DNA from: a virus
DNA: 64,000 nucleotides
Virus record (IMG/VR): IMGVR_UViG_3300050821_004765
Location: 1-64,000 of that record
Strand: one strand, 5' to 3'
Part shown: piece after piece, positions 16,052 to 23,990 of the stretch
Numbering within the stretch: position 1 is the stretch's first letter
Layout of the letters: each line of letters starts with the position of its first letter
Notes under the pieces: model-generated
Told to the model about the DNA's origin: nothing
The model's database searches: none
What the model saw: only the letters and a program-made list of their open reading frames with translations
Program-made: the position numbers and the translations under genes

Positions 16052-16082
16052 GTCCGGCGCGTAAAGGCCTATTTTCGGCCCG

Positions 16083-16409
16083 TTATCCGTCCGCCTCGAC
16101 CGCTGGGCGTAGCGGTCGGCGAACTACTCGCCGTCGAACCCGCATTTTTGACACACGCGCCTCTTTGCCGCTGTCGGGTCGCGGCATAGTGCGACGCTTT
16201 GCATCATGCAACATTTTGCGAGTTAAGTTGTAGCGTTCGTCTGCCTCCTCAGCATTGACTACTCTATGCATATAACGCTGGATATCTGGCCGCGTGATTT
16301 TATCCAACATTGCTTGCCGTCTACCCATATGTGCAGCAAACCATATGCTGGCGGGGTAGAAAATGGCCATGCCGCCACCGGCAAGAATCTCAGTTGTCGT
16401 GAGTACCAT
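16083..16409 (-). CDS. small protein with one hydrophobic segment and basic tail, 108 aa
   Basis: The N-terminal part (MVLTTTEILAGGGMAIFYPASIWFAAHMG) could span or lie on the membrane. The C-terminal 45 residues are strongly basic, with many Arg. The start chosen overlaps the upstream gene by 20 bases; a later ATG (MAIFYPAS) is also possible. No family is recognised. Confidence 0.55.
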   Translation of the reverse strand: MVLTTTEILAGGGMAIFYPASIWFAAHMGRRQAMLDKITRPDIQRYMHRVVNAEEADERYNLTRKMLHDAKRRTMPRPDSGKEARVSKMRVRRRVVRRPLRPAVEADG

Positions 16410-16656
16410 TTGCCCGCATATCAGCAGCAAGATGCATGATGTGTTTCAGCTCTTTCTCTGAATAACGCTCTACATCGTGAGTAAGTTTCAAATTGGGCAC
16501 TTCAATGCCTTCATGAATAGCATGCCCCTGCTCGTGGCGTTCCACCTTGTATTTGCGAATACGTCCTGGTGGGCACATGTGGTGCTCCCAGTTCTTCGCT
16601 GGGGAGACTTCAATGACCCGCGTTGGGATGATCTTTGGCATATTTATGAATGGCAT
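16390..16656 (-). CDS. hypothetical His-rich protein, 88 aa
   Basis: Not recognised. It carries many histidines (WEHHM, VERHEQGHAIHEG, LKHIMHL). The spacing HEQGH is reminiscent of zinc-peptidase HExxH motifs, but it is not one. Starts ATG, overlapping the upstream stop by one base (TGATG). Confidence 0.55.
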   Translation of the reverse strand: MPFINMPKIIPTRVIEVSPAKNWEHHMCPPGRIRKYKVERHEQGHAIHEGIEVPNLKLTHDVERYSEKELKHIMHLAADMRANGTHDN

Positions 16657-16895
16657 CAGACCTCAAATTCATTGTAGTATTTCAATGTATTGGATCGTGC
16701 TTGCTGCAATTCAATTAAAGTAGCTTGCACATCTATGATAACCAATTCAATATCAGTTAGCACTGCAGTTTGTGCCAAGGTTTCTGCAAACTTAGCTTGC
16801 AAATATGGTTTGCAATTTTCAAAGTGTGCCGCTTGTTGTGGTGTATTAGCCCATATTGTTACTTTGGTAGGTTTGGATTCATTTATGAGTGGCAT
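16656..16895 (-). CDS. hypothetical helical protein, 79 aa
   Basis: Not recognised. Mostly helical, with TPQQAAHFENCKPYLQAKFA and IELVIIDVQATLIELQQA, which could form a short coiled coil. The ATG overlaps the upstream gene by 13 bases. Confidence 0.55.
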   Translation of the reverse strand: MPLINESKPTKVTIWANTPQQAAHFENCKPYLQAKFAETLAQTAVLTDIELVIIDVQATLIELQQARSNTLKYYNEFEV

Positions 16896-17173
16896 ATCAC
16901 CTTACCCCCATGGTAGTGCACAATATTCATCGCGTCCGCGATATCCTGTGCACCCTCCATGCTTTCACAGTTGATCCAGGCTACCACTGCACCATGGTCA
17001 CCATATACCCAGAGCGTGTTGTTGAACTCTATGGTAAAGCTATGGGTTACCCCGCTGGCGATTGCATTTCCATCATTGTCAACTGCCCAATCAAGTTCTG
17101 GTCCCCAATCATCGGGCTCTTCCCAGCTTGCCGCTTCTTCACTTTGACCACTGTCTCCGTCGCTGCATGGCAT
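16883..17173 (-). CDS. hypothetical acidic protein, 96 aa
   Basis: Not recognised. The N-terminal 30 residues are acidic and Trp-rich (EEAASWEEPDDWGPELDW). The rest is beta-prone (HSFTIEFNNTLWVYGDHGAVVAWINCE). GGGGAG lies nine bases before the ATG. It shares 127 bases in another frame with the neighbouring ORF, so only one of the two may be expressed at high level. Confidence 0.55.
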   Translation of the reverse strand: MPCSDGDSGQSEEAASWEEPDDWGPELDWAVDNDGNAIASGVTHSFTIEFNNTLWVYGDHGAVVAWINCESMEGAQDIADAMNIVHYHGGKVICHS

Positions 17174-17250
17174 CCGATGTAACTCCCCTTATCCTTGACC
17201 TTACCATTTGTATGTTTGCCATACTTAATGGGTTTTGCTTGCGATGGCAT
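17047..17250 (-). CDS. possible small basic protein, 67 aa, overlapping ORF
   Basis: It starts one base into the helicase stop (TAATG) with AGGAG four bases upstream, a layout used throughout this arm. The protein is basic (KPIKYGKHTNGKVKDKG, VVKVKKRQAGK). Most of it is out of frame with the 96-residue ORF. Translation signals favour both; sequence alone does not decide. Confidence 0.4.
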   Translation of the reverse strand: MPSQAKPIKYGKHTNGKVKDKGSYIGCHAATETVVKVKKRQAGKSPMIGDQNLIGQLTMMEMQSPAG

Positions 17251-19181
17251 TACACTCCTAACAGTTCCTTGGCAAAATTGGCACCTCGACTTCCGTCGAT
17301 TATGTTCTTGATATTAAATTCTGCCTGCATATTGCTCTTAGCAATATTCTCTTCTATTGTACCCCTTGAACGCAGGTTCCAAATTGTGACCTGGTGATCG
17401 CGGCTGATTCGGTGCAGCCGGTCCTCGAGCTGCTCTTGGTCACTTGGGTCATAGGTCTCGTCACAGATGATCAAGTCGTCGGCCGCATCGAGCGTCAAAC
17501 TTACACCACCAGCCTTAGTAGATAGCAGGAGAATGCGGAATTCGCTGGCGGGGTTGTCTTGCCAGTCGTCTTTGATCTGTTCGCGCATTTTGTCGGTTGT
17601 CGCTCCAGTAAACACATGTGCTCGAATGCCTAAGGCCGTCAGCCCACTGGCAATAGCGTTGATTAAGCCCGCAAACTGACTTGCAATCACTACTTTCGGT
17701 GTGTCCTGGTCGATCTTCATGCCTTTTTCGATGCCGCGTTCTTCGAGCCATTCCACGATCCAATCGAATTTGTTACTGGGCAACTTAGCTTTAAAGTTGC
17801 CAGTACCTTCATCCATAATGCCACAGCTGCCAGCGAATTGCTTAAGCCGCGTCATTTCGGCTAGCAATCCGTTAGCCATCAACAAACCGCCCTCGATTTC
17901 GGCAGTTGCTGACTTAACCATATCGTCGTACGCTTGCTTCTGCTGAGGCAACATATCTAGCCAAACAGCGACTGGGCTACCGGGTACGCTCGGGTCGAGC
18001 GGTTCACCGGCATAGAACTTCGGCGGCAAATCTTGGGCAACTTCTGCCTTAGTGCGCCTAATCATGACGTTCTTGGCTTCAGCATAAAGGTTTTCCGCAC
18101 TCTTCATGCCGCCAATCTGCATACCAAACCCGTTATTTGTCACCCAAAAGTGTTGCTCCACCCATTTCCAATATGCGCGGTAGAGGTCAGGCCGCAACCA
18201 ATTGAGTGTTCCCCAAAGATAAACCTCTTTGCCACGAAATGGCGTGCCGGAGAGTGCCATGCGCAACCCATTTGTCCGTACTTCGAGGGCTCCAATCCCA
18301 AGTCGCTGAGCAGATTGTTTCTTTTTATTACCAGAGGGGACAGGGAGAATTTGATGGGATTCATCGACAATGATAGCACTCCATAATACATTTTGGAATT
18401 CCAGCAAACTTTCACCCACAGGTTTAATGATCTTCTTGCCACTGTGATCCTTTACATAGTTGCCATAGTCATCAAGCTCTGCTTTAATTCGCACGTAGTT
18501 AGGGCTGGTAACTACCCACAGTCGTTTCGCCACATTCTCTTGGTTGTCAACAATGAACTGCATTACCTTGGCACGTTCACTCGCCGGCATATGTGCCCCA
18601 ATCTGCACAATGCTCTCGTCATTGCCCAGCCAACGCCGTATTTCTTTTGGCCAAGTTAATTTTGCTGCTTGCTTGGGGGCGACGATGAGAATCGGTCCTG
18701 TTGTTCCTGCCTCAACAATTGCCCCAATTGCCTGCAGTGTTTTGCCAAGTCCCGGCTGATCTGCGATAAGGCAGGCTCTGTTCCTTGCTGCGAACGCCAC
18801 TCCAACAGATTGAAAAGGTCGGCTAGAAAGCGCTCGCCAGATTCCAGGAGCTTGTTCTCTAACTGGCAAGAGATCAACAAGTTCGACAGCCCCAACATCT
18901 GGTATTGATTCTTGGTGAGCGCGTTCTCTAGTTGCCCAGTCGTGCAGTTCATTGCTGATTCGGATTGTGGCTCCATGGCGATCTGCTACCTTTCGTAGAT
19001 TTGTGCAAGCATCCCAGTTCAACGGGAATATCCAACGCTTACTCGGCCCGTGCCAGCGATACGGGCCTGGCATGATTTTCTTTAGCCCGGAATTAACAAC
19101 CGTATCAAATTGATCTAGCTGTACCCAAAGCGTAGAGTTGTTATCTGCTGTCCCCGCCAGCCATGTACGTTTCTTGCTCAT
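17250..19181 (-). CDS. SNF2-type DEAD/H helicase, 643 aa
   Basis: A superfamily 2 ATPase with motifs in order: a Gln-rich entry (RPFQSVGVAFAA), Walker A DQPGLGKT (about residue 142), PILIVAPK, motif II VDESHQ (about 270), MALSGTPFRGKE, and near 590 the QLEDRLHRI of motif VI. SNF2-like phage helicases translocate on double-stranded DNA and probably help remodel forks or recombination intermediates. The start is ATG, overlapping a 17-codon ORF as ATGA. Confidence 0.85.
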   Translation of the reverse strand: MSKKRTWLAGTADNNSTLWVQLDQFDTVVNSGLKKIMPGPYRWHGPSKRWIFPLNWDACTNLRKVADRHGATIRISNELHDWATRERAHQESIPDVGAVELVDLLPVREQAPGIWRALSSRPFQSVGVAFAARNRACLIADQPGLGKTLQAIGAIVEAGTTGPILIVAPKQAAKLTWPKEIRRWLGNDESIVQIGAHMPASERAKVMQFIVDNQENVAKRLWVVTSPNYVRIKAELDDYGNYVKDHSGKKIIKPVGESLLEFQNVLWSAIIVDESHQILPVPSGNKKKQSAQRLGIGALEVRTNGLRMALSGTPFRGKEVYLWGTLNWLRPDLYRAYWKWVEQHFWVTNNGFGMQIGGMKSAENLYAEAKNVMIRRTKAEVAQDLPPKFYAGEPLDPSVPGSPVAVWLDMLPQQKQAYDDMVKSATAEIEGGLLMANGLLAEMTRLKQFAGSCGIMDEGTGNFKAKLPSNKFDWIVEWLEERGIEKGMKIDQDTPKVVIASQFAGLINAIASGLTALGIRAHVFTGATTDKMREQIKDDWQDNPASEFRILLLSTKAGGVSLTLDAADDLIICDETYDPSDQEQLEDRLHRISRDHQVTIWNLRSRGTIEENIAKSNMQAEFNIKNIIDGSRGANFAKELLGV

Positions 19182-19231
19182 GTTGGCGCACCATTCATGG
19201 TAGCGATATGAATATTATATTTAGCTGTCAT
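19178..19231 (-). CDS. possible 17-residue coupled peptide
   Basis: The ORF MTAKYNIHIATMNGAPT begins with ATGA overlap on the upstream stop and ends with ATGA overlap on the helicase start. It fills the only gap between the two genes exactly, so its likely job is to hand ribosomes to the helicase gene. It is too short for family evidence. Confidence 0.45.
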   Translation of the reverse strand: MTAKYNIHIATMNGAPT

Positions 19232-19878
19232 GCGATACTCACAATTGCATCTAGATATACGGCCCGAAAGCCAGTTTCTTTGTTGTCTACAAAATTGACG
19301 ATATCGCGACCATTGCGCGTAATTCCATTTACTTTAGCTACATATGCAGACTCTAGCAGACCGCTCTGTGAGTTCAGCCAGCTAATCGTCGTACCCCGTA
19401 GCGCGCGGACGACCGCCGAATCATCGCCCGCGAGTACCGGCGCAATCGCGCTACGGGCGATGCGGAGCGCTTCGCCGGTCGGGGCTACCGCGCTCGCTAA
19501 ATCGTCGCTTACAAGCGCGCCTACGGTCGTGTTCCGCCGATTAATCCGTCTGGTCTGCTTCTGTACTTGCTTAGCAAGCCGCTCAGTATCAGGAGCCCGC
19601 AACGCGATCGACACGCACGCCGACACATTTTGCAGCTTCTGCTCGTGCCCAGCCAATACGTACCGCGGGGGATTCGCTGCAGTAATTGCGCCATTACCAG
19701 GCTGCCACCAAATCTCGATGACCTCGTCTTCACCCCGCCGAGCGAATACGTGCACCATACCAATCTCATCTTCTTTGACCTTGGCTTCCCAGCCATTGTC
19801 TTGAATTGTCTGGATAAACTTCGCAGCTTTTTCTAGTCCGCTTCGCCCTGCGGAAATGTAACTTGACTTGGTGCGCAT
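19228..19878 (-). CDS. hypothetical protein, 216 aa, with CpG-rich central patch
   Basis: Not recognised. An N-terminal alpha/beta region (KFIQTIQDNGWEAKVKEDEIGMVHVFARRG) precedes a long helical section and a C-terminal beta part. It is the first gene after promoter P4, with AGAAGGG upstream of the ATG. About 180 bases in its middle are far richer in CpG than the flanks, as if that piece had another origin or constraint. Confidence 0.7.
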   Translation of the reverse strand: MRTKSSYISAGRSGLEKAAKFIQTIQDNGWEAKVKEDEIGMVHVFARRGEDEVIEIWWQPGNGAITAANPPRYVLAGHEQKLQNVSACVSIALRAPDTERLAKQVQKQTRRINRRNTTVGALVSDDLASAVAPTGEALRIARSAIAPVLAGDDSAVVRALRGTTISWLNSQSGLLESAYVAKVNGITRNGRDIVNFVDNKETGFRAVYLDAIVSIA

Positions 19879-19927
19879 TGTAGACCCTTCTGGTTGGCGG
19901 AACTTCGATACTTTTGGCTACGCTTCT

Positions 19928-19956
19928 ATTATACCGGACCAGACCGCGCTAGTCTA
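19928..19956 (-). promoter_or_regulatory. promoter P4 (TAGACT type)
   Basis: On the minus strand, TAGACT, 17 bases, TATAAT, with GGGC in place of CGGAC before the -35. The TAG is the stop codon of the SWIM-domain gene upstream. The downstream leader is about 43 bases. Confidence 0.8.
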
Positions 19957-20343
19957 GCCCGGCTTATTGTCTTTATTTGCAACTTCTGTTGGCCATGCCG
20001 ATAAGCGATCAAGATCGACCATGGGTTCGCCGCAGCATGGGCACGGTCTGTCTGTAACATGATAGGACTGTAATGGTGACTCGCGTAATTCAACACCCGA
20101 CATATCAAGTCGAACTTTGCTGCCGCGTACGCCAAAGCAACCCATCATCTTTGCTATTTTGATATGTCTACAATTTTGCAAGCCATATTCACCACTGTAC
20201 TGGTAGGCGGGGCAATTACAGCTCGCCGGCAAATTTTGTCCGTGAAATTGCACAAGATACTTACGGTGCGCCGTTGAGCTTGGCACAAGGAAATTGCTGT
20301 ACCATTGCGGACAGCGGTAGCCGAGTTCGTATGGGGTGATCAT
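19954..20343 (-). CDS. SWIM-type zinc-finger protein, 129 aa
   Basis: SCNCPAYQYSGEYGLQNCRHI fits the SWIM pattern CxC-xn-CxH (split by spacing, about residues 41-61). A second cysteine set, CPCCGEPM, lies near residue 100. SWIM domains bind DNA or proteins and often accompany helicases and recombinases. The start is the ATG that overlaps the upstream stop as ATGA. The gene's stop is inside promoter P4. Confidence 0.65.
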   Translation of the reverse strand: MITPYELGYRCPQWYSNFLVPSSTAHRKYLVQFHGQNLPASCNCPAYQYSGEYGLQNCRHIKIAKMMGCFGVRGSKVRLDMSGVELRESPLQSYHVTDRPCPCCGEPMVDLDRLSAWPTEVANKDNKPG

Positions 20344-20552
20344 GCTTCCTGCCAAGTGAATTTCCTAAGTGTGGGTTGCGCTAGGAATGGCATGTTTTTT
20401 AACTTGATGAAAACATCAATTGTTTCAGCTGCATCATAAGATGTAAATGTGAAAGTTTCACCACCAATAATTGCCTTGGATGGAAAATTCCACAAACTGA
20501 TCGTGCCAAGACTAGTTGCACTAACAGTAATTTCATACTTTACTTCATTCAT
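20340..20552 (-). CDS. hypothetical beta-rich protein, 70 aa
   Basis: Not recognised. Strand-forming throughout (YEITVSATSLGTISLW, IGGETFTFTSYDAAETIDVFIKL). It couples through ATGA to the SWIM gene and overlaps the upstream stop by four bases. Confidence 0.6.
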   Translation of the reverse strand: MNEVKYEITVSATSLGTISLWNFPSKAIIGGETFTFTSYDAAETIDVFIKLKNMPFLAQPTLRKFTWQEA

Positions 20553-20974
20553 CCGATCACCTCAATGGTGTCCCAGTTACGCTTGCCGCAGAAGTCTAGC
20601 AACGTTGGCCAAATCATCCTGCTCTTTCTGGAGTCACTCCGGCTGCCATCCTGGGTGAGATACCAATAAACACCACGCTTAATGGCGGCATAAGTATAGA
20701 CATTATCGGCAATATAATGCGAGGAATTGCTTGCTGTACCTCTCATATATAAACGTGAAAAAGTAGTAGTAAAGCGCACTACGCTGCCATTTGCTTCAGG
20801 TTCTACCGGAGTAGTAAGTGCAAGCAATTCAGCTTCTGCACGTTTAATTGCATCTTCATGGGCAGCCAAACGCTCTTCTGCATTTTTGGCTAATTTGCTG
20901 TACTTATCCAGTTCAGCCTGCCATGCAGCAATCTGCTGCTCTTTGTCAAGTTTTGCTTTGGTCGTGCGTGCCAT
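20549..20974 (-). CDS. hypothetical protein with N-terminal coiled coil, 141 aa
   Basis: Residues 5-55 form a charged helix (KLDKEQQIAAWQAELDKYSK, then AEERLAAHEDAIKRAEAEL). After that comes a beta-prone, aromatic C-terminal half. This is similar in layout to small phage proteins with a leucine-zipper-like stalk. Function unknown. Starts one base into the upstream stop. Confidence 0.6.
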   Translation of the reverse strand: MARTTKAKLDKEQQIAAWQAELDKYSKLAKNAEERLAAHEDAIKRAEAELLALTTPVEPEANGSVVRFTTTFSRLYMRGTASNSSHYIADNVYTYAAIKRGVYWYLTQDGSRSDSRKSRMIWPTLLDFCGKRNWDTIEVIG

Positions 20975-22179
20975 TAGCCCAGCTCCTTTTGGTTATTCTT
21001 ATCTACTTCACCGTCATTGCGGAGGTTGACCTTATTTGCTACATCGACGCCACGTTGCCACGCGGTCGGGTCACCGGCTGTGCTCCGTGTCCGAATTTTC
21101 TTGTAATTGCGCATTGCCTTTTCCTTAGCAGCTTCGGCTTCCGCTTTGCGACGTGCTTCTTCAGCGACCACGTACGCCTGTTCTTCTGGCGACATTGCCA
21201 TGAAGAGCAACAGCTTTTTGGCTTTCTCTGCCGCCTCTTCCTTGGCAATGTTCTCGGGGTCATATTGCGGGAATAACCGATAGAATTCCGCCTCAACTTG
21301 CTCTTTAGTATCCTTCACCGCGAGCGCAAACCGGTCGCGATCAGCGATAACTTCACCATCACGAGCCCGCAAAGCCTCTTCACGAATTTCTCGCATACGC
21401 CGGCAAATTGTGTTGCGATAGCTCTGTGCAAAACTTGCCTTATAGACATTGTGTCGGTTTGTTTGACCGGCGTACTCGATGCCGGCGTGTTGGCAATAGT
21501 TCTTCACGGCGCCACGCAACCCGTACATGCCCTTAGTTTTGGCTGGGTCTGGGCATTCAATCAACTTACCAGTTAGCACATCCATGTAATCCCATTCAGC
21601 GCCAATATTATTCTGCATACGAATTTTATATGCATATGCGCGGTGCCAAATTTCATGCCAGGTGTACCCCGCCTGCATAAAGTTGTAGGCATTTTCGCCA
21701 AGCTGGAAGCTCTGCCCTTGCCACTGCGGGTTTAGGTTGGTAACAAATGCTTTGAAGATATTGAACCAAATGCGTTCGGCATAGGCAATATCTTCGGGGT
21801 ACCCCAGTATAGTGATTTTTCGGGTTTCATAGTCAATAGTGCCATCTTCGCGTACGGCATATTCGAAATTTGGCACCTTTTTCAGATTGCCATGTTCGAC
21901 TACTGCTGTCATGAGGTAGACGATGTGGTAGGCATAACTACTGCTATTATAGCTATCTGCAGCACTAAAATTGACAAACCACTCCGTCTGAATGATCTTG
22001 GACTTCTCTTCTGGCTTGAGGTCCATGCGATCAATCATGTGCTTGGCCATAAGGCGCTCAGCACGCTCAGCAGCCAGCGCTGCCTCTGCCGGCGGGGTAC
22101 TGGGGTTATTGGCAACTTCTAGCAACTTCATGATGCGATTCATGGTGTTGCGAGTAGCAGCAGATTCTGTTGAGGTCAT
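20974..22179 (-). CDS. DUF2786-domain protein, 401 aa
   Basis: The N-terminal 45 residues match DUF2786 (IMKLLEVANNPSTPPAEAAL followed by AERAERLMAKHMID), a helical module found in many actinophage and bacterial proteins. The middle is alpha/beta with Trp and Tyr clusters and a HEIWHRAYAYK segment. The C-terminus is a charged helix rich in Glu, Ala and Lys. Biochemical role unknown. It is the largest gene in this early segment. Confidence 0.7.
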   Translation of the reverse strand: MTSTESAATRNTMNRIMKLLEVANNPSTPPAEAALAAERAERLMAKHMIDRMDLKPEEKSKIIQTEWFVNFSAADSYNSSSYAYHIVYLMTAVVEHGNLKKVPNFEYAVREDGTIDYETRKITILGYPEDIAYAERIWFNIFKAFVTNLNPQWQGQSFQLGENAYNFMQAGYTWHEIWHRAYAYKIRMQNNIGAEWDYMDVLTGKLIECPDPAKTKGMYGLRGAVKNYCQHAGIEYAGQTNRHNVYKASFAQSYRNTICRRMREIREEALRARDGEVIADRDRFALAVKDTKEQVEAEFYRLFPQYDPENIAKEEAAEKAKKLLLFMAMSPEEQAYVVAEEARRKAEAEAAKEKAMRNYKKIRTRSTAGDPTAWQRGVDVANKVNLRNDGEVDKNNQKELG

Positions 22180-22180
22180 G

Positions 22181-22420
22181 CTATTTAACCTTTACTGTAA
22201 CGACACGTAACTTCCAGTTGCTTGGCCACTCAAAGGTGAAATCAGCCCGGGAAAATTCTTTTCCCGTTTCTTGAGCCATAACAATTATTTTTCTTCCGGA
22301 TGGATTTAAGTTAATAACTTCCCATATCATACCAATGTTTATGAAATAATCTCCAGGCTGTAATTCATTTACAGGTATTTGTTCTGTTGTTATGCCCAAT
22401 TCAACATTGACAGCGCCCAT
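22181..22420 (-). CDS. hypothetical beta-rich protein, 79 aa
   Basis: Not recognised. The segment IPVNELQPGDYFINIGMIWEVINL looks like a small beta barrel opening of the kind seen in many phage accessory proteins. It starts one base into the upstream stop (TAATG). Confidence 0.6.
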   Translation of the reverse strand: MGAVNVELGITTEQIPVNELQPGDYFINIGMIWEVINLNPSGRKIIVMAQETGKEFSRADFTFEWPSNWKLRVVTVKVK

Positions 22421-22671
22421 TAGATTAGCTCCACTTCTTTAAAATTAACCCACATGCTATCTAGTGTGTCACCGTCGACTTCAAAGCCCAATTCATTTTG
22501 GTCTGCATCTATGTCGATCACATGACCTTCAACACCAATGAATTGGGTTTGTACAATATTCTTGTCAATGATATCTTTGTGCGCATAGATTTCTTTGTCT
22601 GTCTTGAGCAATTCACCATCTTCAGTCAAGTAGGCAACAACTTTGACGCGATCGCCAATTTCAAATGTCAT
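22420..22671 (-). CDS. hypothetical acidic beta-rich protein, 83 aa
   Basis: Not recognised. Reads like a small SH3/KOW-type barrel (FEIGDRVKVVAYLTEDGELL, then GVEGHVIDIDADQNELGFEV). The ATG chosen overlaps the 28-residue upstream gene; a TTG two codons earlier is also in frame. Confidence 0.6.
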   Translation of the reverse strand: MTFEIGDRVKVVAYLTEDGELLKTDKEIYAHKDIIDKNIVQTQFIGVEGHVIDIDADQNELGFEVDGDTLDSMWVNFKEVELI

Positions 22672-22747
22672 TATCAACTACACTTTCTGGTTCCCCAAAG
22701 ATTTCATAGAGCAACCACTCGGCTGAGCCTTCTTCATAGGGGTTCAT
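22661..22747 (-). CDS. acidic micro-protein, 28 aa
   Basis: This short ORF starts MNPYEEGSAEWLLYEIFGE and is acidic. Its ATG overlaps the upstream stop as ATGA and its end overlaps the next gene by 11 bases, filling the only gap here. Translation coupling is the main support; no function is known. Confidence 0.55.
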   Translation of the reverse strand: MNPYEEGSAEWLLYEIFGEPESVVDNDI

Positions 22748-23442
22748 TTGTTGTTACCGTTGTACTTGTGGATAACGTCTGCGGCACGGCGCATTTCATC
22801 GAATTTCTCGCCGAAGTTGCGGCTGCCGCAAATTGGGCCGATACCGAGCGCGATACTAATTTCGTCAGTAAGCGTTCGACCGCAAATAACGCAAACCCCG
22901 TACAACTTACCAAACTTGGCTGCTTCTGCCATTGACATCTTGTGCTCTGGCCGAATATTACGGATTGCGCTGGGTGCGTTGCGGAAGCTTGCCTTGGCCC
23001 GGTAGCGATCAGGCACCAACTTCTTGGCATATTGGTAGCCGCTACCATTCACCGCATGCTGAACTTTGTAAATGGTACCGTCAACCACATACAGACCGTC
23101 TTCGATGGGCCGACGCGGCGACCGTGCAACTTGCTCCGGCGCAGACTTGGCTGGCATACGCAATAGCTGGTCAATGAACTTGCTGACATCTACTTGCGCA
23201 TAGCTCTGCAGATTAAAGATTTGCTCATCAGTATGAGTGCCCATCATGTTGACCAACCCAAGGAACAAACCCCGCCAGTCTGGCGGCATGCTAGCGACCA
23301 TGTTGCCATAGTCGCGCTGCCGAGTAAGGTCGCGCATGTACTTGATACTGCGTACGCTCGCCGGATTTGGCTTAGTGGGTGCAACCAGTGTGGCGGCGTC
23401 GTCAAAGTTTGGTTCGTACATGCTTGAGTCGCTAAGTGTCAT
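22744..23442 (-). CDS. DUF6011-like zinc-motif protein, 232 aa
   Basis: The C-terminal CVICGRTLTDEISIALGIGP with the following ICGS fits the DUF6011 zinc pattern (CxxCGRxLTD-S-GxGPxC). That motif is often found at the end of actinophage and plasmid proteins that act on DNA. The N-terminal 150 residues are basic and unrecognised. It follows the small paralogue gene at 23,439 with a four-base overlap. Confidence 0.65.
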   Translation of the reverse strand: MTLSDSSMYEPNFDDAATLVAPTKPNPASVRSIKYMRDLTRQRDYGNMVASMPPDWRGLFLGLVNMMGTHTDEQIFNLQSYAQVDVSKFIDQLLRMPAKSAPEQVARSPRRPIEDGLYVVDGTIYKVQHAVNGSGYQYAKKLVPDRYRAKASFRNAPSAIRNIRPEHKMSMAEAAKFGKLYGVCVICGRTLTDEISIALGIGPICGSRNFGEKFDEMRRAADVIHKYNGNNK

Positions 23443-23678
23443 GATTCGGTCTCAAGTTCCTCTGTGGGGAATATAAGTGGTGCAAGATCACCGAGAAATT
23501 CTGATAGCACTGGGTCTGGCATATCCTTGAACGCATAGAACCATTCTAGCCATTTTGCCCGTACCGGCTCTAATGCTTTGCGGGCAGCGGTAACAGCATA
23601 AGCATATTGAGATGATTTGCTGCCGCCAACCAAAAGGTTGCACGCTGTATTTGCCGCTTCTTCTGCTGGATCTACCAT
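23439..23678 (-). CDS. hypothetical helical protein, 79 aa (paralogue of 25,585 gene)
   Basis: Helical, starting MVDPAEEAANTAC and ending LGDLAPLIFPTEEL. The same frame of DPA-x-EA, AAR-x-A-x-P-x-R and LAPLI is seen in the 77-residue protein 2 kb to the right, so the two are probably paralogues. It is the first gene after promoter P5. Function unknown; such small helical proteins are frequent in mycobacteriophages. Confidence 0.65.
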   Translation of the reverse strand: MVDPAEEAANTACNLLVGGSKSSQYAYAVTAARKALEPVRAKWLEWFYAFKDMPDPVLSEFLGDLAPLIFPTEELETES

Positions 23679-23729
23679 TATGCTAACCTATCTGCTCTGG
23701 TGGCCCCGGCTCTATTGGCCGTTACCTTA

Positions 23730-23758
23730 ATTATACCTTGGCAGTCCGGTCTAGTCTA
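23730..23758 (-). promoter_or_regulatory. promoter P5 (TAGACT type)
   Basis: On the minus strand, TAGACT, 17 bases, TATAAT, with AGTC before the -35 so that GTCTAGAC forms a palindrome there. The upstream gene stops with TAG inside the same GTCTAGAC. Confidence 0.8.
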
Positions 23759-23989
23759 GACTACAATAGGATAAAGTTCTATACCATTTTCTTGAGACGC
23801 GATAGCGATTGCTCGTTTACGAATTTCCTCTGCTGTCATGAACGAGTCCTCACCCACATCCAACTTGACCCAATGTGCGGGCATGTAAACGCCCATGAAT
23901 CTCATGCCTGTTGTACGCATAATTACAAATGGTTCTTTGCCATCTGCGACTAACAGCATGCGGTAAGCTTTATCATGTTTGTTAAACAT
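23756..23989 (-). CDS. hypothetical protein, 77 aa
   Basis: Not recognised. Beta-prone N-terminal half (YRMLLVADGKEPFVIMRTTG) and a helical C-terminal half (FMTAEEIRKRAIAIASQ). The stop codon sits within promoter P5. Confidence 0.6.
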   Translation of the reverse strand: MFNKHDKAYRMLLVADGKEPFVIMRTTGMRFMGVYMPAHWVKLDVGEDSFMTAEEIRKRAIAIASQENGIELYPIVV

Positions 23990-23990
23990 G

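Noticed and set aside
16390-16656. HEQGH segment as a zinc-peptidase motif
   Set aside because: The metallopeptidase motif is HExxH; HEQGH does match letter for letter, but there is no third ligand or supporting fold, and the protein is only 88 residues.
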